Positions 32,023-43,777 are shown, counted from the first letter of the stretch. The stretch: DNA of 64,000 nucleotides from Craspedostauros australis (GCA_026770025.1 JAMXDE010000005.1:1178001-1242000), one strand, 5' to 3'. Made by a program: numbers and translations. The notes: generated from the sequence alone by a model not told the origin.

Positions 32023-32940
32023 ATGATGAAACGTTTCAGATTCGCCCGCTTGTGTGGCATTGCCATCGTTGCGGCCTGCACGGTCGAAGTTGGTCATGGT
32101 TGGGTGATGGCCCCCTTCCGGTCGCCGTCGCCAGCATCCGCATCCGCACGAGCAACTGCCCGCCCAGGAGCCGATGTTCACTGCAACGCGTTCCATCGCT
32201 CGCTAATTGCACCAACGGCGCACTCGTATCGAGGCACCGACCGAGCCACCAAAGCACTTGGCATGCTCCCCAAATCCTCCATCTTCGGACGACAACGCCG
32301 CTCATCCCACAGCCGCGTCGTTCTCAACATGTACGATCTCCCACCAGGCGGCGGTGGCGGACGCAACAAACTGGGTGAGGTCGCCAAAACTGTCTTGACG
32401 ATCGCTCTGACGGTCGCCTTCTTCCTCTCCCCCATCGGTGGCTTCGTCCTCAATATCTTCAACTCCTTCCTCGTCCTCATCTTCGTGCTCCCGCTGGTGG
32501 GAATGGGCACATTCCAGGTATGGCGGTACTTCAACATGATCGACGGCACATGTCCCAACTGCGGCAGCCCCGTCTCCGTCCTCAAGAGCAAGGCGGATCA
32601 GCCCGATCAGGTCTCCATGTGCTTGAACTGCGGCGCTGCCGTGCAATCCAGTCCGGACAATCAGCAGATCGTCAACGTCAGCGGACGCAACAGCATCAAC
32701 GATCTCGAGGATGTCGGGCCCTTTGGTGGAGGTGGCGCCAGTATCTTTGATCTCTTCAGCGGCGATGGTATCAACGGTTACAGCGATTCCGTCACCACCA
32801 CCACCACGACGGTTATAACGGAAACGTTCGATGAGACGCCCAAACGCAAGAGGCGTCCCAGCGATTCCACCATCATCGATGTGGACTCGTCCGAGGTGGG
32901 AAATGATAAGGATAAGGATGATTGGCGTCCATGGCAGTGA
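32023..32940 (+). CDS. Plastid-targeted membrane protein with C-terminal zinc ribbon
   Basis: 305 aa from ATG 32023 (preceded by AAGACA). A signal peptide (1-26) ends VGHG|W, the aromatic +1 residue of diatom plastid presequences, and is followed by an R/S/A-rich transit peptide to about residue 100, where SRVVLNM looks like the processing site. Two hydrophobic segments (about 120-141 and 143-163) form a membrane hairpin. Next to it is a zinc ribbon, C177-P-N-C180 and C200-L-N-C203. The acidic and T-rich tail (after 245) looks disordered. Likely site is an inner plastid membrane with the zinc ribbon at its surface. No named family is certain; proteins of this layout occur in photosynthetic eukaryotes with unknown role. 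Confidence 0.8.
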   Translation: MMKRFRFARLCGIAIVAACTVEVGHGWVMAPFRSPSPASASARATARPGADVHCNAFHRSLIAPTAHSYRGTDRATKALGMLPKSSIFGRQRRSSHSRVVLNMYDLPPGGGGGRNKLGEVAKTVLTIALTVAFFLSPIGGFVLNIFNSFLVLIFVLPLVGMGTFQVWRYFNMIDGTCPNCGSPVSVLKSKADQPDQVSMCLNCGAAVQSSPDNQQIVNVSGRNSINDLEDVGPFGGGGASIFDLFSGDGINGYSDSVTTTTTTVITETFDETPKRKRRPSDSTIIDVDSSEVGNDKDKDDWRPWQ

Positions 32941-33713
32941 TGGATCGTAAGCGATGTGCAACCTTGTGCCTTCGTTATGATGTGCCATGCTATCTACGTC
33001 TTCGCAATAGAGAACCCACATCTATTCATGATGCTCCAGCCCGTCTGAAGATCTTGTATGAAGATGAGTACACCAATGCCGTCACTTGTCGTATGGCCCT
33101 GTTGCGTTCCTAATGAGAGTTGATGATGGTGGGCACAAGGGTGTGAAATACTACTGCAATTAGGACCCCATTGATTCTCTCTCGACAGCGACTTCGACTA
33201 TAGAATACTCTCTTGTCGTTCTTGTGTTGTCTGGCTATTGTTACAATTGCAATGCGGCGAGAGATTGCGTGATGGCAAGCAAGCGAAGAAGCAAACGTGG
33301 CTGCTTCTTCGTTCCTCCCAAACAGCTGTAGTCCATGCTTTCATTCGTTCGTTGCATTCGCTGGTATCCAGAGGAGTCTTCGTCGTGCATGTTGCCTTCC
33401 TAATCACGCATCACAGGATGCGTGCGTTGTGACACCGCCGGGCTCCTCCTGCGTTGGAAGCAGCGTAGATGTTCACTTGAGAGTTGTGTGAATCACTTCA
33501 CAGGATCATCGGCCTGTTTGCGCATACGGCTGCATCGCCCACACGAATGAATGCGCCGCAGTCCTTGCATGCAGCCCAACCTGAAAGCAATGCTTGCATG
33601 GATGACCTGACGAGGTTACGTGGAAGACGGCCGCTTGGAATATCAGAGACCAGCATGTGTGAATGCATCACCGTGTCGCGTACATACGTGACCTCGACTC
33701 ATCGGCATCATCA
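32941..33713. other. Intergenic region
   Basis: Only short open frames. No feature seen beyond scattered simple sequence. Confidence 0.4.
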
Positions 33714-33995
33714 TCAGCACTTGGCCATGATCACAGCGCTGCCGATCCCAGTGGCAGCTCCGATGCCACCGACGATCCAAAGACCGGTGCTGTTGGTGGC
33801 ACTGTGACGTTCTCGCGAGTACGACGCCGGGATGTAGTTGTAGGCGTTTGCGGTGGAGGACTTGGAGGACCATGTCCGTTTGGCGGAGAACGAGCGGCGA
33901 GCGTTGGTGGTGGAGGACACTGTTGTCGTTGTTGCTGTTCGGAGTGCTGATCCTCGGCTAACGACGGTGGCCGTTGAGAAAGCGATCGATCTCAT
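33714..33995 (-). CDS. Small probable mitochondrial membrane protein (93 aa)
   Basis: Starts at ATG 33995. The first 45 residues are rich in R, S, T and A and lack acidic residues (MRSIAFSTATVVSRG..., RRSFSAKRTW), a strong mitochondrial presequence pattern. The C-terminus has one glycine-rich membrane span (GLWIVGGIGAATGIGSAVIM) ending AKC. The size and layout fit small subunits or assembly factors of inner-membrane complexes, but no family is recognised. The frame is open further upstream, without changing this reading. Confidence 0.55.
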   Translation of the reverse strand: MRSIAFSTATVVSRGSALRTATTTTVSSTTNARRSFSAKRTWSSKSSTANAYNYIPASYSRERHSATNSTGLWIVGGIGAATGIGSAVIMAKC

Positions 33996-34938
33996 GGTGC
34001 GTGCACGAAAGTGGGAGGAGTATGTTGTCTGCTGTGTGATCACTGCAGCTACAAATGGAGACTGGAGTGACTCTTGTAATGGCTTGCAATTATGGTTGCT
34101 GGTTGCTGGTTGCTGGACGAATGTTGTGTGGCGAATGACAGTGCACCTACTGCTGGTTACAGTCGAGAGAAGAAGTTGAAATGCGTGTTGCTTCATTTCT
34201 TCCTCGCCCGAATCCAAGGAAGAAGAGAACAAAGGAATGATTCAGAAAATATGAGATACTACTATATTTAAGCTAGACATAATTGAAACGCCGTGGGCAA
34301 TGGCTTCGTGGCACGACTCTCCGCAGGTTTGTCATCGTTCCTTTGGCGCTGGCCCCTTCTTGCAGGTATTGCGGTGTCTCTCGTTCGATACGCGTACTTC
34401 TTCAAGCCGCGGCCTTCATTTCTGGTTTGTTCTGTGTCTGCATCTTCAACGATAGTCAGCTCAAATTCCGAGAACACACGAAACTCAGATCGGTTCCGCT
34501 CGGACTCGCACTTCCATCATTCCCATGAAGCGGTTGCTCTCGGGAGCTCGCTGTGGCAACTGTCGGACCCCGCATGTCATTGAGACCGACTGTTGCAAGC
34601 ATGGGATCCTTCATGCATTCCGCAAGTAATTAAATAAAGTGGGGCTGTGGTTAGTTCGTTGGATTCTCTATGATTACATTGCCGCATGGTTCAAGTGCTC
34701 GATCAATTTGCTGTCATCGTCATACTCGTTGCGTTTTCCGCACCAACTGTCGCTATCGTTGTCCATCGCGTCTTGTCGGATTCCATTTCCTCTCCTTGCA
34801 AGGCACAGAGGACTACCATTCTTTCTCCGAATGTATCATCGTGATTCTTCGCAACGCCAAAGATGGCATCCTTTCAGGCAGTGAATTCGTCGCAACTCAA
34901 GGTAGTGCGGTGTGCCCGTTCCTTTTGCGCATGATCGT
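33996..34938. other. Intergenic region
   Basis: No supported gene. Short open frames on the plus strand (34.28-34.58 and 34.64-35.1 kb) overlap the last exon of the prenyltransferase on the other strand or have no domain. Confidence 0.4.
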
Positions 34939-36710
34939 TTACTTCTTTCTTGTGATGACGACGTGGGTGAGTCGGATCAAGGAATCGCGGGCCTCAGATT
35001 GGGGCATGCGAAGCAGGGCATCAACCGCGCTCTGTTGTCAAGATTGTTGTCATCGTTGTTGCAGTGGGTATTGCCATGCGCAGCGGGTATTGTCATTCGA
35101 AGCGGGAAGAACAAAGAAATGGATAGAACAAATCAAAGAAAAATGAGTGAGCTGGATTCTCCAATCATGCACACCAACACTATGCAAAGAGCACAAAGCC
35201 ACCACACCACATATGGAGCATGACACATACCTGAGCATGGAACATGGCCAAGTTCTTGGCCTTATCCATGGCGGTGTCGCTGGCGTAAAGCGCCTCGAGG
35301 GCTTTCTGCTTATCCCCTTTCTTCTTGAATCTCCTCATGACCATGGGCTTGAGATGCGAATTCTCCTGCGCCGCGTAGAGGATGGGTGCCGTGCTGAGCC
35401 CGAGATCCATGTCGGCCAAGGCCGGCTTGCCGAGGACGGAGGCGGCGGCCGTGAAGTCGAGGATATCATCCTGGATCTGGAAGGCGAGGCCGAGATGGAA
35501 GCCGAATTCCTCCATGGCCGTGGCGACGTTGGAACCGTAGGCGTGTCCGCCCAGCAGGGCCGTCGATCGGCAGGCGTAGCAGATGAGGGAGGCGGTTTTG
35601 TAGTAGGATTTGCGCAGGTAGCTCTCCATTTCCAGCAGGGACTCCGGCGGTGCCTTGAGCTGCATGATCTCGCCGGCGACGAGGGATTCGAGGGCGGTGG
35701 CCATGATCTGCACGACGGCGGTGTTCTCTAATCTGGCGAGGAGGACGGAGGCTCTGGCGAGGAGGTAATCTCCAGCCAGGACGGCGACCTTGTTGGAGTA
35801 GAGCTTGTGGACGGCCTCGCCTCCTCTCCGTGTGTCGGCCTCGTCGAGGACGTCGTCGTGGATGAGGGAGGCGACGTGGATCATCTCGACGATCTGGCCG
35901 AGCTGCGCCTGTCGTCTCCAGACCTCGGATCCCTTGTGGTTGTCGGGCGTGATGACGCCGCCGTCGGCCTCTATCGTGGAGGCCCCGCTCCACTGCCAAC
36001 CGGCGACGCCTCCGGTCTTTTCGAAGGCGGTGGCGTCCTCGCCGTCGAGGAAGGCGGTGGTGAAGGATTTGCCGTCATCGGAGACGATCTCCTCGGGCGC
36101 GGCGGCCGCGACGGCCTTGGCGGCGAGCTGCACGATGGTGGGGCGGAAGCGCTTGCCATGTCTCTTTTCGAAGAAATGCTTGGCGGCCATGGAGAGGATG
36201 GGCTGGTCGGAGGAGACGAGTTCTTTGATGGAGTCGGAGAATGGCTGCAGCTCCTTCTCGACCATTTTGAATGGATCCGGCAGCGATTCTATCTTCTGCT
36301 TGCCGCCGCAGCCGGCGAATTGCGAGAGCTGCAGGCCCTCCAGCGGGTCCTCGGCGTCCTTCTTGAGGGCGCTGCCGTTGCGCAGGGCGTTTCCGCTGGT
36401 CATCTCCGGCGAGAGGCCGCCCTCGGCGTCCGGCAGGAGCTGGAAGAGTTCGTAGCTGGGGGTGAGCTTCATTGTGGTGGCGGAATGGCTCAGGGCCTCC
36501 GCTTCGGCAGACACAACGACCGGGTTGGGGCGGAATTTGTTCGTGGAGGGGCTGTCCGCCACGGCCGACATGCTCAGCTGCGAGCTGTCCGCAGCGGCGA
36601 TGCCAGATGCAGGCATGTGGGGGACCTGTGATCGCACGCAAAAGGCTTCGGCGGGAGACAGCATGATGGCACCGGCCAGAAGCGTGGCGGCCATGGCCTT
36701 CTTTCCCATG
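34939..36710 (-). CDS. Plastid solanesyl diphosphate synthase-type trans-prenyltransferase, two exons
   Basis: Exon 1 is 36710-35231 and exon 2 is 35031-34939; the 199-nt intron has donor CAG|GTATGT and acceptor AACAG. The joined end reads FHAQ|SAVDALLRMPQSEARD and closes LTHVVITRKK, the usual end of this family, so reading through the intron would give a false tail. The start MGKKAMAATLL has a signal peptide ending SPAEA|F, a plastid-targeting site; an in-frame ATG at 36767 is the alternative. Catalytic motifs are HGKRFRP, the first aspartate-rich LIHDDVLDEADTRRG and the second QIQDDILDF. These enzymes add isopentenyl diphosphate to make the long prenyl tail of plastoquinone. An insertion of about 55 residues (EEIVSDDGK... 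to GSEVW) precedes the first aspartate motif and is longer than usual. Confidence 0.93.
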
Positions 36711-39272
36711 GTGGCCGTCTGCTTCTGCTGCGTTTGCTTGCGGCTTGTGAGCAATTGTCCTGACATGTTGTGTCGTATTGTGTTGTATTGTATTGTATTA
36801 ATGCTTTGCGTATGCTGCCGAATGAGAAGGGCGGTGTGCATGGATCGTACTCCACTGGATTGCTCTGCTCTGCCGTATTGGTAGTCTGCTGTACTGGCAA
36901 TCTGAATGAGGCGGATCGAACGAAGTGAAATGAATGGAATCAAACCGAACCAATCCAAGTCAAGCCAAATCAGGAGGCAACGGGATCTCTTCTTCTGCGG
37001 TGTCTTTGTATTGCTATTGTGGTGTGGTGTCAACCAAAGTTGCTGTTGCAGTTGCTGCTTCTGTTCACGAGAACGACGGAGAAGGTTGTCAGTCAGTCAG
37101 GCAGGTGCTTGGCAACAACGATGCTCCAGGAATAATGATGATGATGATCTCGGTGTTCGTCAGAACAGCTCACAATTCACGATGGAAGAGTGACGGTGTG
37201 TTGATGTGACGACACACAACACAACACCGCGCAATGCAACGCAATGCAGCGCTTCAGTCTACCAATACCACTACTCCACTCTACGCGACAGTACAAGTAC
37301 AAGAACTTGGGCTGTGGTCAGATGATGATGTGTTCCGGCCTACGACTCCACACTCTCGACCCTCCCGATACAACATCGAAACGCAGCGCCGCGATGTTGA
37401 TGCCTGTGTGACGATGATGATGCTGATGATGATGATGATGGTGGGGACTGCTCTTACCACGATTGTGTGGTGACCACAACGACGTCGCCTCAGAACTGAC
37501 TCTGTTCCTCGTGCGTGTTGTGTTTCTTGATGGTTTTATCCCCAGCGTGAAATAACACGTGCGATCCGAATTTTCGACAAACGGTTTATCATTGGAGACT
37601 TTGGATAGGGATAGTCGCCATACTCATTCGAGGTATGACGTCATCGGCATGAACTGTTCGATTCGAGTCATTCGAGAGCGGACAACTCAGCCAAAGCGAA
37701 AACGTGCCATCTGGTCGTGTCCCCTGTAACACGCATCCTGGCGAACTCGCTCGTCTCCTCTTCACGAAAGAACACGAACAAGAAGAAGCAGGAGATTCAC
37801 AAGCCGACAACCAACGACATCATCATCGTCATGCGTGTTCCTCAGCAGGAGTGGTGTGCATCACAGGTGTGTAGTAGCACCAACAATCACAGTGTCAGTG
37901 TGTGGGAAGGCACCGCCTGCGGTGTCGTAGGAAAACGAAAAGAACTTTGCTTCTGTATCGACAGGAGAACAAGTTTGGGAAAGAACTTGGGAGAAGGCAG
38001 TACCGCAGAACAGAAAAATCGGGGAGAGTTGAGTATGGGCTGTGCATAGGCGACATCGCTGATCACTCTACCGTCTCTATCCATCTTTCTATCTATCGTT
38101 TGCGTTTGAATCATGAGCAATATCCTTCCCAATCGGCGCCCATGCCGTGCCTTCTTTCTCCTCTTGTTGCTTTCTCTCTTCGTTGAACACCAATAGTGTG
38201 CGTGGGGCACTGGAGAGACAGAGAGAGGGAGACGACATTCGAGGAAAACTGGAGATCTGACTCTTCAATCTCCAATCACAAGATCTACCAATCCAGGGCA
38301 ATGCTTTCTTGCGATCTGTCTTCATGAAATCGAAGTTGGATGAATGGAGAGCGACGTGGGCGACGGTTCAGATGCAGCTGTCATCATCGGCTGCTTTGAG
38401 CATACTCACAGCAATCCTACATAGTGTTCGTCGCAGATTGCATTCCAAGAGGCATGTGGAACTAAACAACTTCTTTCTTTCACTTTTACCACTTGCTGCT
38501 GGTGCTGCCTGTGCAGACATTGCTAGAGTACTCTGGCAGAGCGATTGGTTGGATTCACCCAAAATGAAAGACGACGGTGAGCTCGCTTTGAAATCAACTC
38601 GCGACTTTGTGTCGGTTAACAACCGTTAACAAATCTGGATTTCAAATGACATTGCCACGCGGACACATCGTGCGTGTTGTGTGACGTCGTGTCGCCACGC
38701 ATCCTGCCAACGTCGACATGACGACGCGCCCCTTTTCGATTTAACATCCATGTTCTTTCTTTGGGAGTCATGGAAACCACGCATCACATTTTGAGGGAAT
38801 TGCCTTCGATGATGATGATGATGATGAATCCATCCTCGGGAGTGTGGTGCAACGATGACGGCACTGTATTTCAAACCTTCGTTTGTTGCTTTGTGCACAC
38901 GTGTGCTTGCAGGTCGAAAGATACGCGAGCGCAAGCGATGGTTGCAACGTGGTAATTTTCGGTTTCTCCCTTCTGCTTGTCGGATGGCGGAGGCAGCGCG
39001 GTGCACACACGCACGCCTCTGCGACAGGGGCCCGCCGATTCCTCCGTTGCAGTGATGTCTGTTGCCCATCAACGAACATCAACCAACGTCAACACACATC
39101 AATTGAATGTCGATCACAAAACAAGCATCTGTTCAACAGCATCGATCAGCTGTTCAGGCGGTATTTCAAGGCTAGCAGCCATCGTAGAGGCAGTGTCGCA
39201 CCAACGGTTCCATACTTCCACCGCTTTCTCAGCAATCTCTGCAATAGCTGCCGCCTCATTCGGTCAACCATC
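36711..39272. other. Long intergenic region
   Basis: 2.5 kb without a supported gene. ATG-to-stop frames exist (for example 38324-38629, plus strand, about 100 aa with a hydrophobic middle, and an antisense frame over it), but no domain, no conserved composition. GATGAT micro-repeats occur at 37410-37440 and 38806-38830. The part next to 36.7 kb is the prenyltransferase promoter/leader. Confidence 0.4.
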
Positions 39273-39695
39273 ATGGGATCGTCCAACAACAATAGCAACA
39301 GTGACAACAACAGCAACAGCAGCAATACGCTGCGCGAACGCAAGAGACGCAGAATACGTCGCCACTTGCAGCAATGCAGCCATCAAAGCAGGGACTTCCA
39401 CAAGCGATACGCCGACTTCATCCGTGCCCTGCGATACATGCGGTTTCGCAGTGAAGAGGTGGCATTCATACAGAACATCATCCGATTGCGCATGTGCCGT
39501 ATGACGAATGGTGTGCATGACGAATGTCAAAGCGATGCAACCCGGGGAAGGGATGCCGTTGTCCGCGGCAGGAATCACAGCAGGAACAACAGTGCGAGCA
39601 GCAACAGAAGAAGAACGACAGCGACTGCAAGGACCACCACCAGATCGCAGAGGGAACACAGACGGCGGAGGACGAGGACGAACAAAGATGCTTGA
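39273..39695 (+). CDS. Possible small basic protein (unrecognised)
   Basis: 140 aa from ATG 39273. It begins with an S/N repeat (MGSSNNNSNSDNNSNSSN), then a helical arginine-rich block (RERKRRRIRRHLQQ, DFHKRYADFIRALRYMRFRS, FIQNIIRLRM), and ends in an R/T/S-rich tail. The middle could be a DNA- or RNA-binding helix. Overlapping open frames in another plus frame and on the minus strand compete with it, and nothing identifies the family. Confidence 0.25.
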   Translation: MGSSNNNSNSDNNSNSSNTLRERKRRRIRRHLQQCSHQSRDFHKRYADFIRALRYMRFRSEEVAFIQNIIRLRMCRMTNGVHDECQSDATRGRDAVVRGRNHSRNNSASSNRRRTTATARTTTRSQREHRRRRTRTNKDA

Positions 39696-40071
39696 GGCAA
39701 TCGAATGAAACGAATGATCGTCACTGAAAACTCCTTCGAGCAAAGGGAAGTGCCCGACATCCAACCACGGAGTGTGCGCCGTTGCATCAGAACGGCCTCG
39801 CCTGAGATATACGTACAGGGCGTGCAAGGGCAGATACATCGAAGCCACTGCCACCGCCACTACCACATAGACGTAGCTTGATTCACTCTAACCTTTCTCT
39901 AGAGAGAAAATACATGATGTACAACAAACAGCATACGTACTCTACTGCGATTACTTGGTTCTCTGGAACACTCACTCGTGCTATTGCATGTCACTGCTCG
40001 CACTCTCTTGAGTTGATACCCTCTCCTAACCGTCGTTGAGAACACAGCATGTGGGGACGTCAAGTCGCTTT
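39696..40071. other. Short intergenic region
   Basis: No gene seen. 3' flank of the DnaJ gene on the minus strand. Confidence 0.45.
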
Positions 40072-41888
40072 CTATTTTTGCCGCTTCGATGGCGGTTTGT
40101 ACTTTTCTTGCATCTTGTCAATCGACGAGCCTCTGGCGACACCTCGTGGCTTAACGTTCATGTCATTTGCATTCGGACGTCTTGCTTCGCTCGTTGTTGG
40201 GACAGATCCACCAGTGTCGCGTCGGCTGCCGCTGCTGCTCTGTCTGGGAATCCTGTTGGTACGGTCGTGCAAGATTTGTATGATCATGTCCTGGATCTGA
40301 TCGGCTGTGAGGAGGAACGTGTTGTCTGGCAGAGTGAGGAAGTACCGTCGTCCCATCATCTTGTCTCGCACGTAGCGATAACGGTTAGCGTCGTCTGCAT
40401 CATCGGGGTACTTTTGCAGCGCTCTGTCGACCGCCTGTATCAGAGCTATCGTGCCGGGGTGATCGTTGTTCCCAAGACAAACGTCGAAGTCGGTGGCTGC
40501 ATCATCGTCCTCGTTCTCCTGCTCTTCACCATGTATACCAACCGCAGCAGCGGCACCATCATTTTTCCTTCGTCCACTCCTTGTCGATGGTCGTTGTTGT
40601 TGTTGCTGTTGCTGCTGCTGCATGCGTTGCTGTTGTCGCCGCTGCGCCTGCTGTGGGGCACTGTGCGCAAGTCGTTGCACATTGGTGGATGGTGGATTGG
40701 TGCTTTCGACGTGACGTTCCACTGTGCCATCTGCTCGTCGGAGCGTGACCTCGGTTGTGCGTTGGCCGTTGACAATGCGCGTTGAGGAGGTTCGCGAAAC
40801 TACGGGATTGTTGCCACCGGATGAACCGAAGGACATGCTGGATGTGGTGGTGGAGGAGGTGGATGCAAATCCTGGCATGGCCATTCCTCCACCATTCATC
40901 ATGCCGTTCATGGTGGTCTGATGCATCATCATATGCGATGCAAACGGATCCATGCCTTGGCCGCCTCCGAACAAACCACCGCCCATGGCACCAAACATTC
41001 CCATCCCACCGAATCCGCCCATGCCACCGCCGCCACCAAAGAAAGGATCATCGAATAGACCTCCACCAAAGGGCGATGCTCCAAACTGCTGTCGTTGCTG
41101 CTGCTGGTGTTGTTGTTGCTGATGTCGCTGCTGATGAGGTTGCTGATTGAAGGCATTCGATCTTGCGAATTCGTCACGAAAGACCTGCGCAAAGATTTCG
41201 AATGGATCATGGAAATTGAAGTTGTGATGGAAGCCATGCTGCTGCCGTTGGTGGAACGAAGCTCCTGCCGGTTGACCAAATCCCTCCGATGCAGATGAAA
41301 ACGCAGCATCGCCTTGTCGCCTTCGCCCACTCGCCTGCGCATCGTCGTGCTCCCGTCGCCGTTGCTCGTCGCCCAGGATCTCGTAGGCGTTGCTGATCTT
41401 TGCAAACATGACGTTGGCCTGCTGCTTGTCCGCCTCATTCTTTTGCTTGTCTGGATGCCATCTGTGACGGTAGTGTATTGTAGTGTGTTGCAGCGTAGAT
41501 AGAACATTGGTCGGAAGGCATGGGTGAGTCGGAGCAGCGGGGATACGGTATTGTGTAGGAACAGCTTACATACTTTATGAAGGACCACTCTTCGCGCTTT
41601 TGTCGACATGGCAACGCATTGCATTGCATTACATTGGTGGAGCGATGCAGCGATGCAGCTGTGCACTTCAAAACAACAGACAACAGGCAACAGGCAATAT
41701 GCGACAAGCAATATGCAACAAGCAATGTACGCTGCACATAGTGTATCCATGAATGCACGACGGCAGCCGCATCGTATAATCGCTCTCACTCACTGCAAAG
41801 CCTTCTTGCGGTACGCCTTCTTGATCTCAACTGCCGTGGCTGTCCTGGGAACGCCCAGCACTTCGTAGGGATCCTCCTGGGAATCCAT
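40072..41888 (-). CDS. DnaJ/Hsp40 co-chaperone, G/M/Q-rich, two exons
   Basis: Exon 1 is 41888-41794 and exon 2 is 41461-40072; a 332-nt intron (donor CA|GTGAGT, acceptor CACAG) splits the J domain. Joined: 494 aa. The J domain starts MDSQEDPYEVLGVPRTATAV and, across the junction, gives KKALQ|WHPDKQK, with the HPD triplet that stimulates Hsp70 ATPase. It ends ISNAYEILGDEQRRREHDD. Then come an F-rich DPFEIFAQVFRDEF block and a G/M/F-rich central part (FGGGGGMGGFGGMG), as in DNAJB6-like client-binding proteins, with two glutamine-rich runs. The C-terminal 150 residues (NDHPGTIALIQAVDRALQKY...) are of unknown fold. No signal peptide; cytosol or nucleus likely. Confidence 0.9.
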
Positions 41889-42653
41889 CTTGCCCCATTC
41901 GCATCCAACCCGATCCTTGGTTCGTCTGTTATCCCCGTACTTGCGTGGTGATACGAGTGTGGTACGAGTGTGGTAGTCGTGCGATCACGATATGGTAGCC
42001 CTTCGACCAGTGATAGTTGAACGGACCAACCAATCAGCGGATCAAGCAATGGATCCAGCAATGATGCAATCAACTCGATTGGATTCCAATTCGTTGGAAG
42101 GATTTCTGGGACGTTTGTGGAGACTGGTCTCTTGCCCAGAGGTGAGCGGATGTGCTCCTTTGCGATCTGTTGCGTTGAGTAGCTTTTTGTGGATTGGGTG
42201 CTGATTCATTTTGCCGTCTTCTCCTCGTGTGGTTGTCTCGTCGTTGTTGGATGTCGCCATGGTCGTTGTTGTCGCAATTCTTCGAAGAAATTCCCTGCCA
42301 ACCCGTTTTGTCCGAAAACGTATATTCGTCCGTCAAAGAGTGCTTCGACCCGTTAAATTGGTCTTGTCCGTGTTCGTTAATATCCGAATGCAATCCACAA
42401 GATACGATCGAGACGCAGTCACGGCCGTTTCACTGCCCATCGCATCTTCCTGCTTCCTGTTCTTCCCCGCTCGGCTGGACGCAACCAGACCGCAGGTCGA
42501 AGGTCGAAGATCGCGCCATCCTCGAATGTGCGCACACTACGACTACTCCTGTTCGCAAGTGCAAGCACAAGTGCAAGTGCAAGTGCAAGTGTCAGTACAC
42601 AGGTCGTACTCATAACATTCGCAATCTTCGTCCCAAGAGAGATCCGATCCACC
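41889..42653. promoter_or_regulatory. Bidirectional promoter region between DnaJ and epimerase genes
   Basis: 765 bp separate the two divergent start codons. It contains CCAAT-type sequence (ACCAACCAATCAG at about 42026). The last 60 bp before ATG 42654 has a GTGCAAGTGCAAGTGCAA run (six-base period) at about 42560-42600. No heat-shock element array is obvious. Confidence 0.45.
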
Positions 42654-43777
42654 ATGACAGACCAAACCAGCATCTTCACGTTGACGCACAGCAAGTCCGG
42701 CTCGCAGTGCAAGATCCACAGCTACGGAGCGACGGTCATCTCGTTCAAGGCGGGCGCCGAGGGCCGCGAATGCCTGTTCCTGTCTCGCGATGCCAAGATG
42801 GACGGCAGCAAGGCCATCCGCGGCGGCATCCCGCTCGTCTTCCCGCAGTTCGGCCAGCCCGACAAGTCCATGCCGCAGCACGGATTCCTGCGCCGCAACA
42901 CGTGGACGCAGCTCCAAGCCTTCGACGACGACGAGGCCGCGGGCGTCTCCTACCAGCTCGCCCTCAAGTCCGTGCAGGAGGCGCGCGGTGGCATCTGGGC
43001 AGAGGACACCGCATTCGATTGCGTCTGCACGTACGACATCAAGATCACGCCCACCAAGATGATCACGACCCTGTCCTTCGAGAACACGGGCGATAAGGCA
43101 TTCGAGTTCCAAACGCTGCAGCATACCTACTTCCATGTCGATGACCACGCGGCGTACGATCCCACCAAGTGCTTCGTCAAAGGGTTGGAGGGATACAACC
43201 TCGTCGACAAGATCGACAGTGCCAACACCGGGAAGATATGCGGATCGGATTCGGTCGTGCTGGATGCGTTGACGGATCGTGTCTACGAACCACCCAGCGG
43301 CACCAACAAGGTCGATGTTGCGGTTGGCGTTGGTGGAAGTGCCGGCACCGTCAAGATGGTCGCGACGGGCACGGTCGATGGCAAGGAGGTTCCAGTTTCC
43401 TGCGTCGTTTGGAATCCGTTCAAGGACAACGCGGCCAGCATGAGCGACTTCGGCGATGATCAGGTTCGTCTTGTGCATGTATGTGCGTGTGCTACCGTAT
43501 GCGGCCGCGTTACATACTACTCATACTTGTGTCCCATGCATTCGCATGCGTCGCTTGTTGGGTTGTCTATGCGATTGTTGCCCCGCTCTGTTGTCTGCGT
43601 CTCGCCTCCCATCTCACACGTTCCGAGCAAATCTTCCACCACCACGAACAACAACAACAACAACAACAACAACGGCCACAGTACGTCGACATGATCTGCG
43701 TCGAGCCTGGAATACTGGGCTCTCCAACTCTGGAACCCGGCAAGGTCGCCAAGCTTTGTCAGGAGATCGAAGTGTGA
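42654..43777 (+). CDS. Hexose-6-phosphate 1-epimerase-type aldose mutarotase, two exons
   Basis: Exon 1 is 42654-43463 and exon 2 is 43682-43777, 301 aa. Intron 218 nt, donor CAG|GTTCGT, acceptor CACAG preceded by a (CAA)n run. The join SDFGDDQ|YVDMICVEPG restores the conserved C-terminal YV-VEPG loop. Start ATG 42654 has ACC context. Family hallmarks: SYGATVISF, GGIPLVFPQFG (57-67), MPQHGFLRRNTW with the catalytic histidine at 76, and LQHTYFHVDD. These enzymes interconvert alpha and beta anomers of glucose-6-phosphate and related sugars. No targeting peptide, so cytosolic. Lengths agree with the family (about 290-310 aa). Confidence 0.93.

Noticed and set aside
35466-36641. Arginine/proline-rich antisense or alternate frames in the prenyltransferase gene
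   Set aside because: Overlap a well-supported coding exon and show the composition of a frame-shifted G+C-rich gene.
37410-38830. GATGAT micro-repeats as part of a gene
   Set aside because: Simple sequence only; flanking frames are short and without domains.
39264-39866. 200-codon minus-strand frame with hydrophobic segments
   Set aside because: Competes with plus-strand frames over the same low-complexity DNA; no motif favours it.
42543-43478. 311-codon minus-strand frame over the epimerase
   Set aside because: The plus strand encodes a conserved enzyme with splice sites; the antisense frame has no domain.
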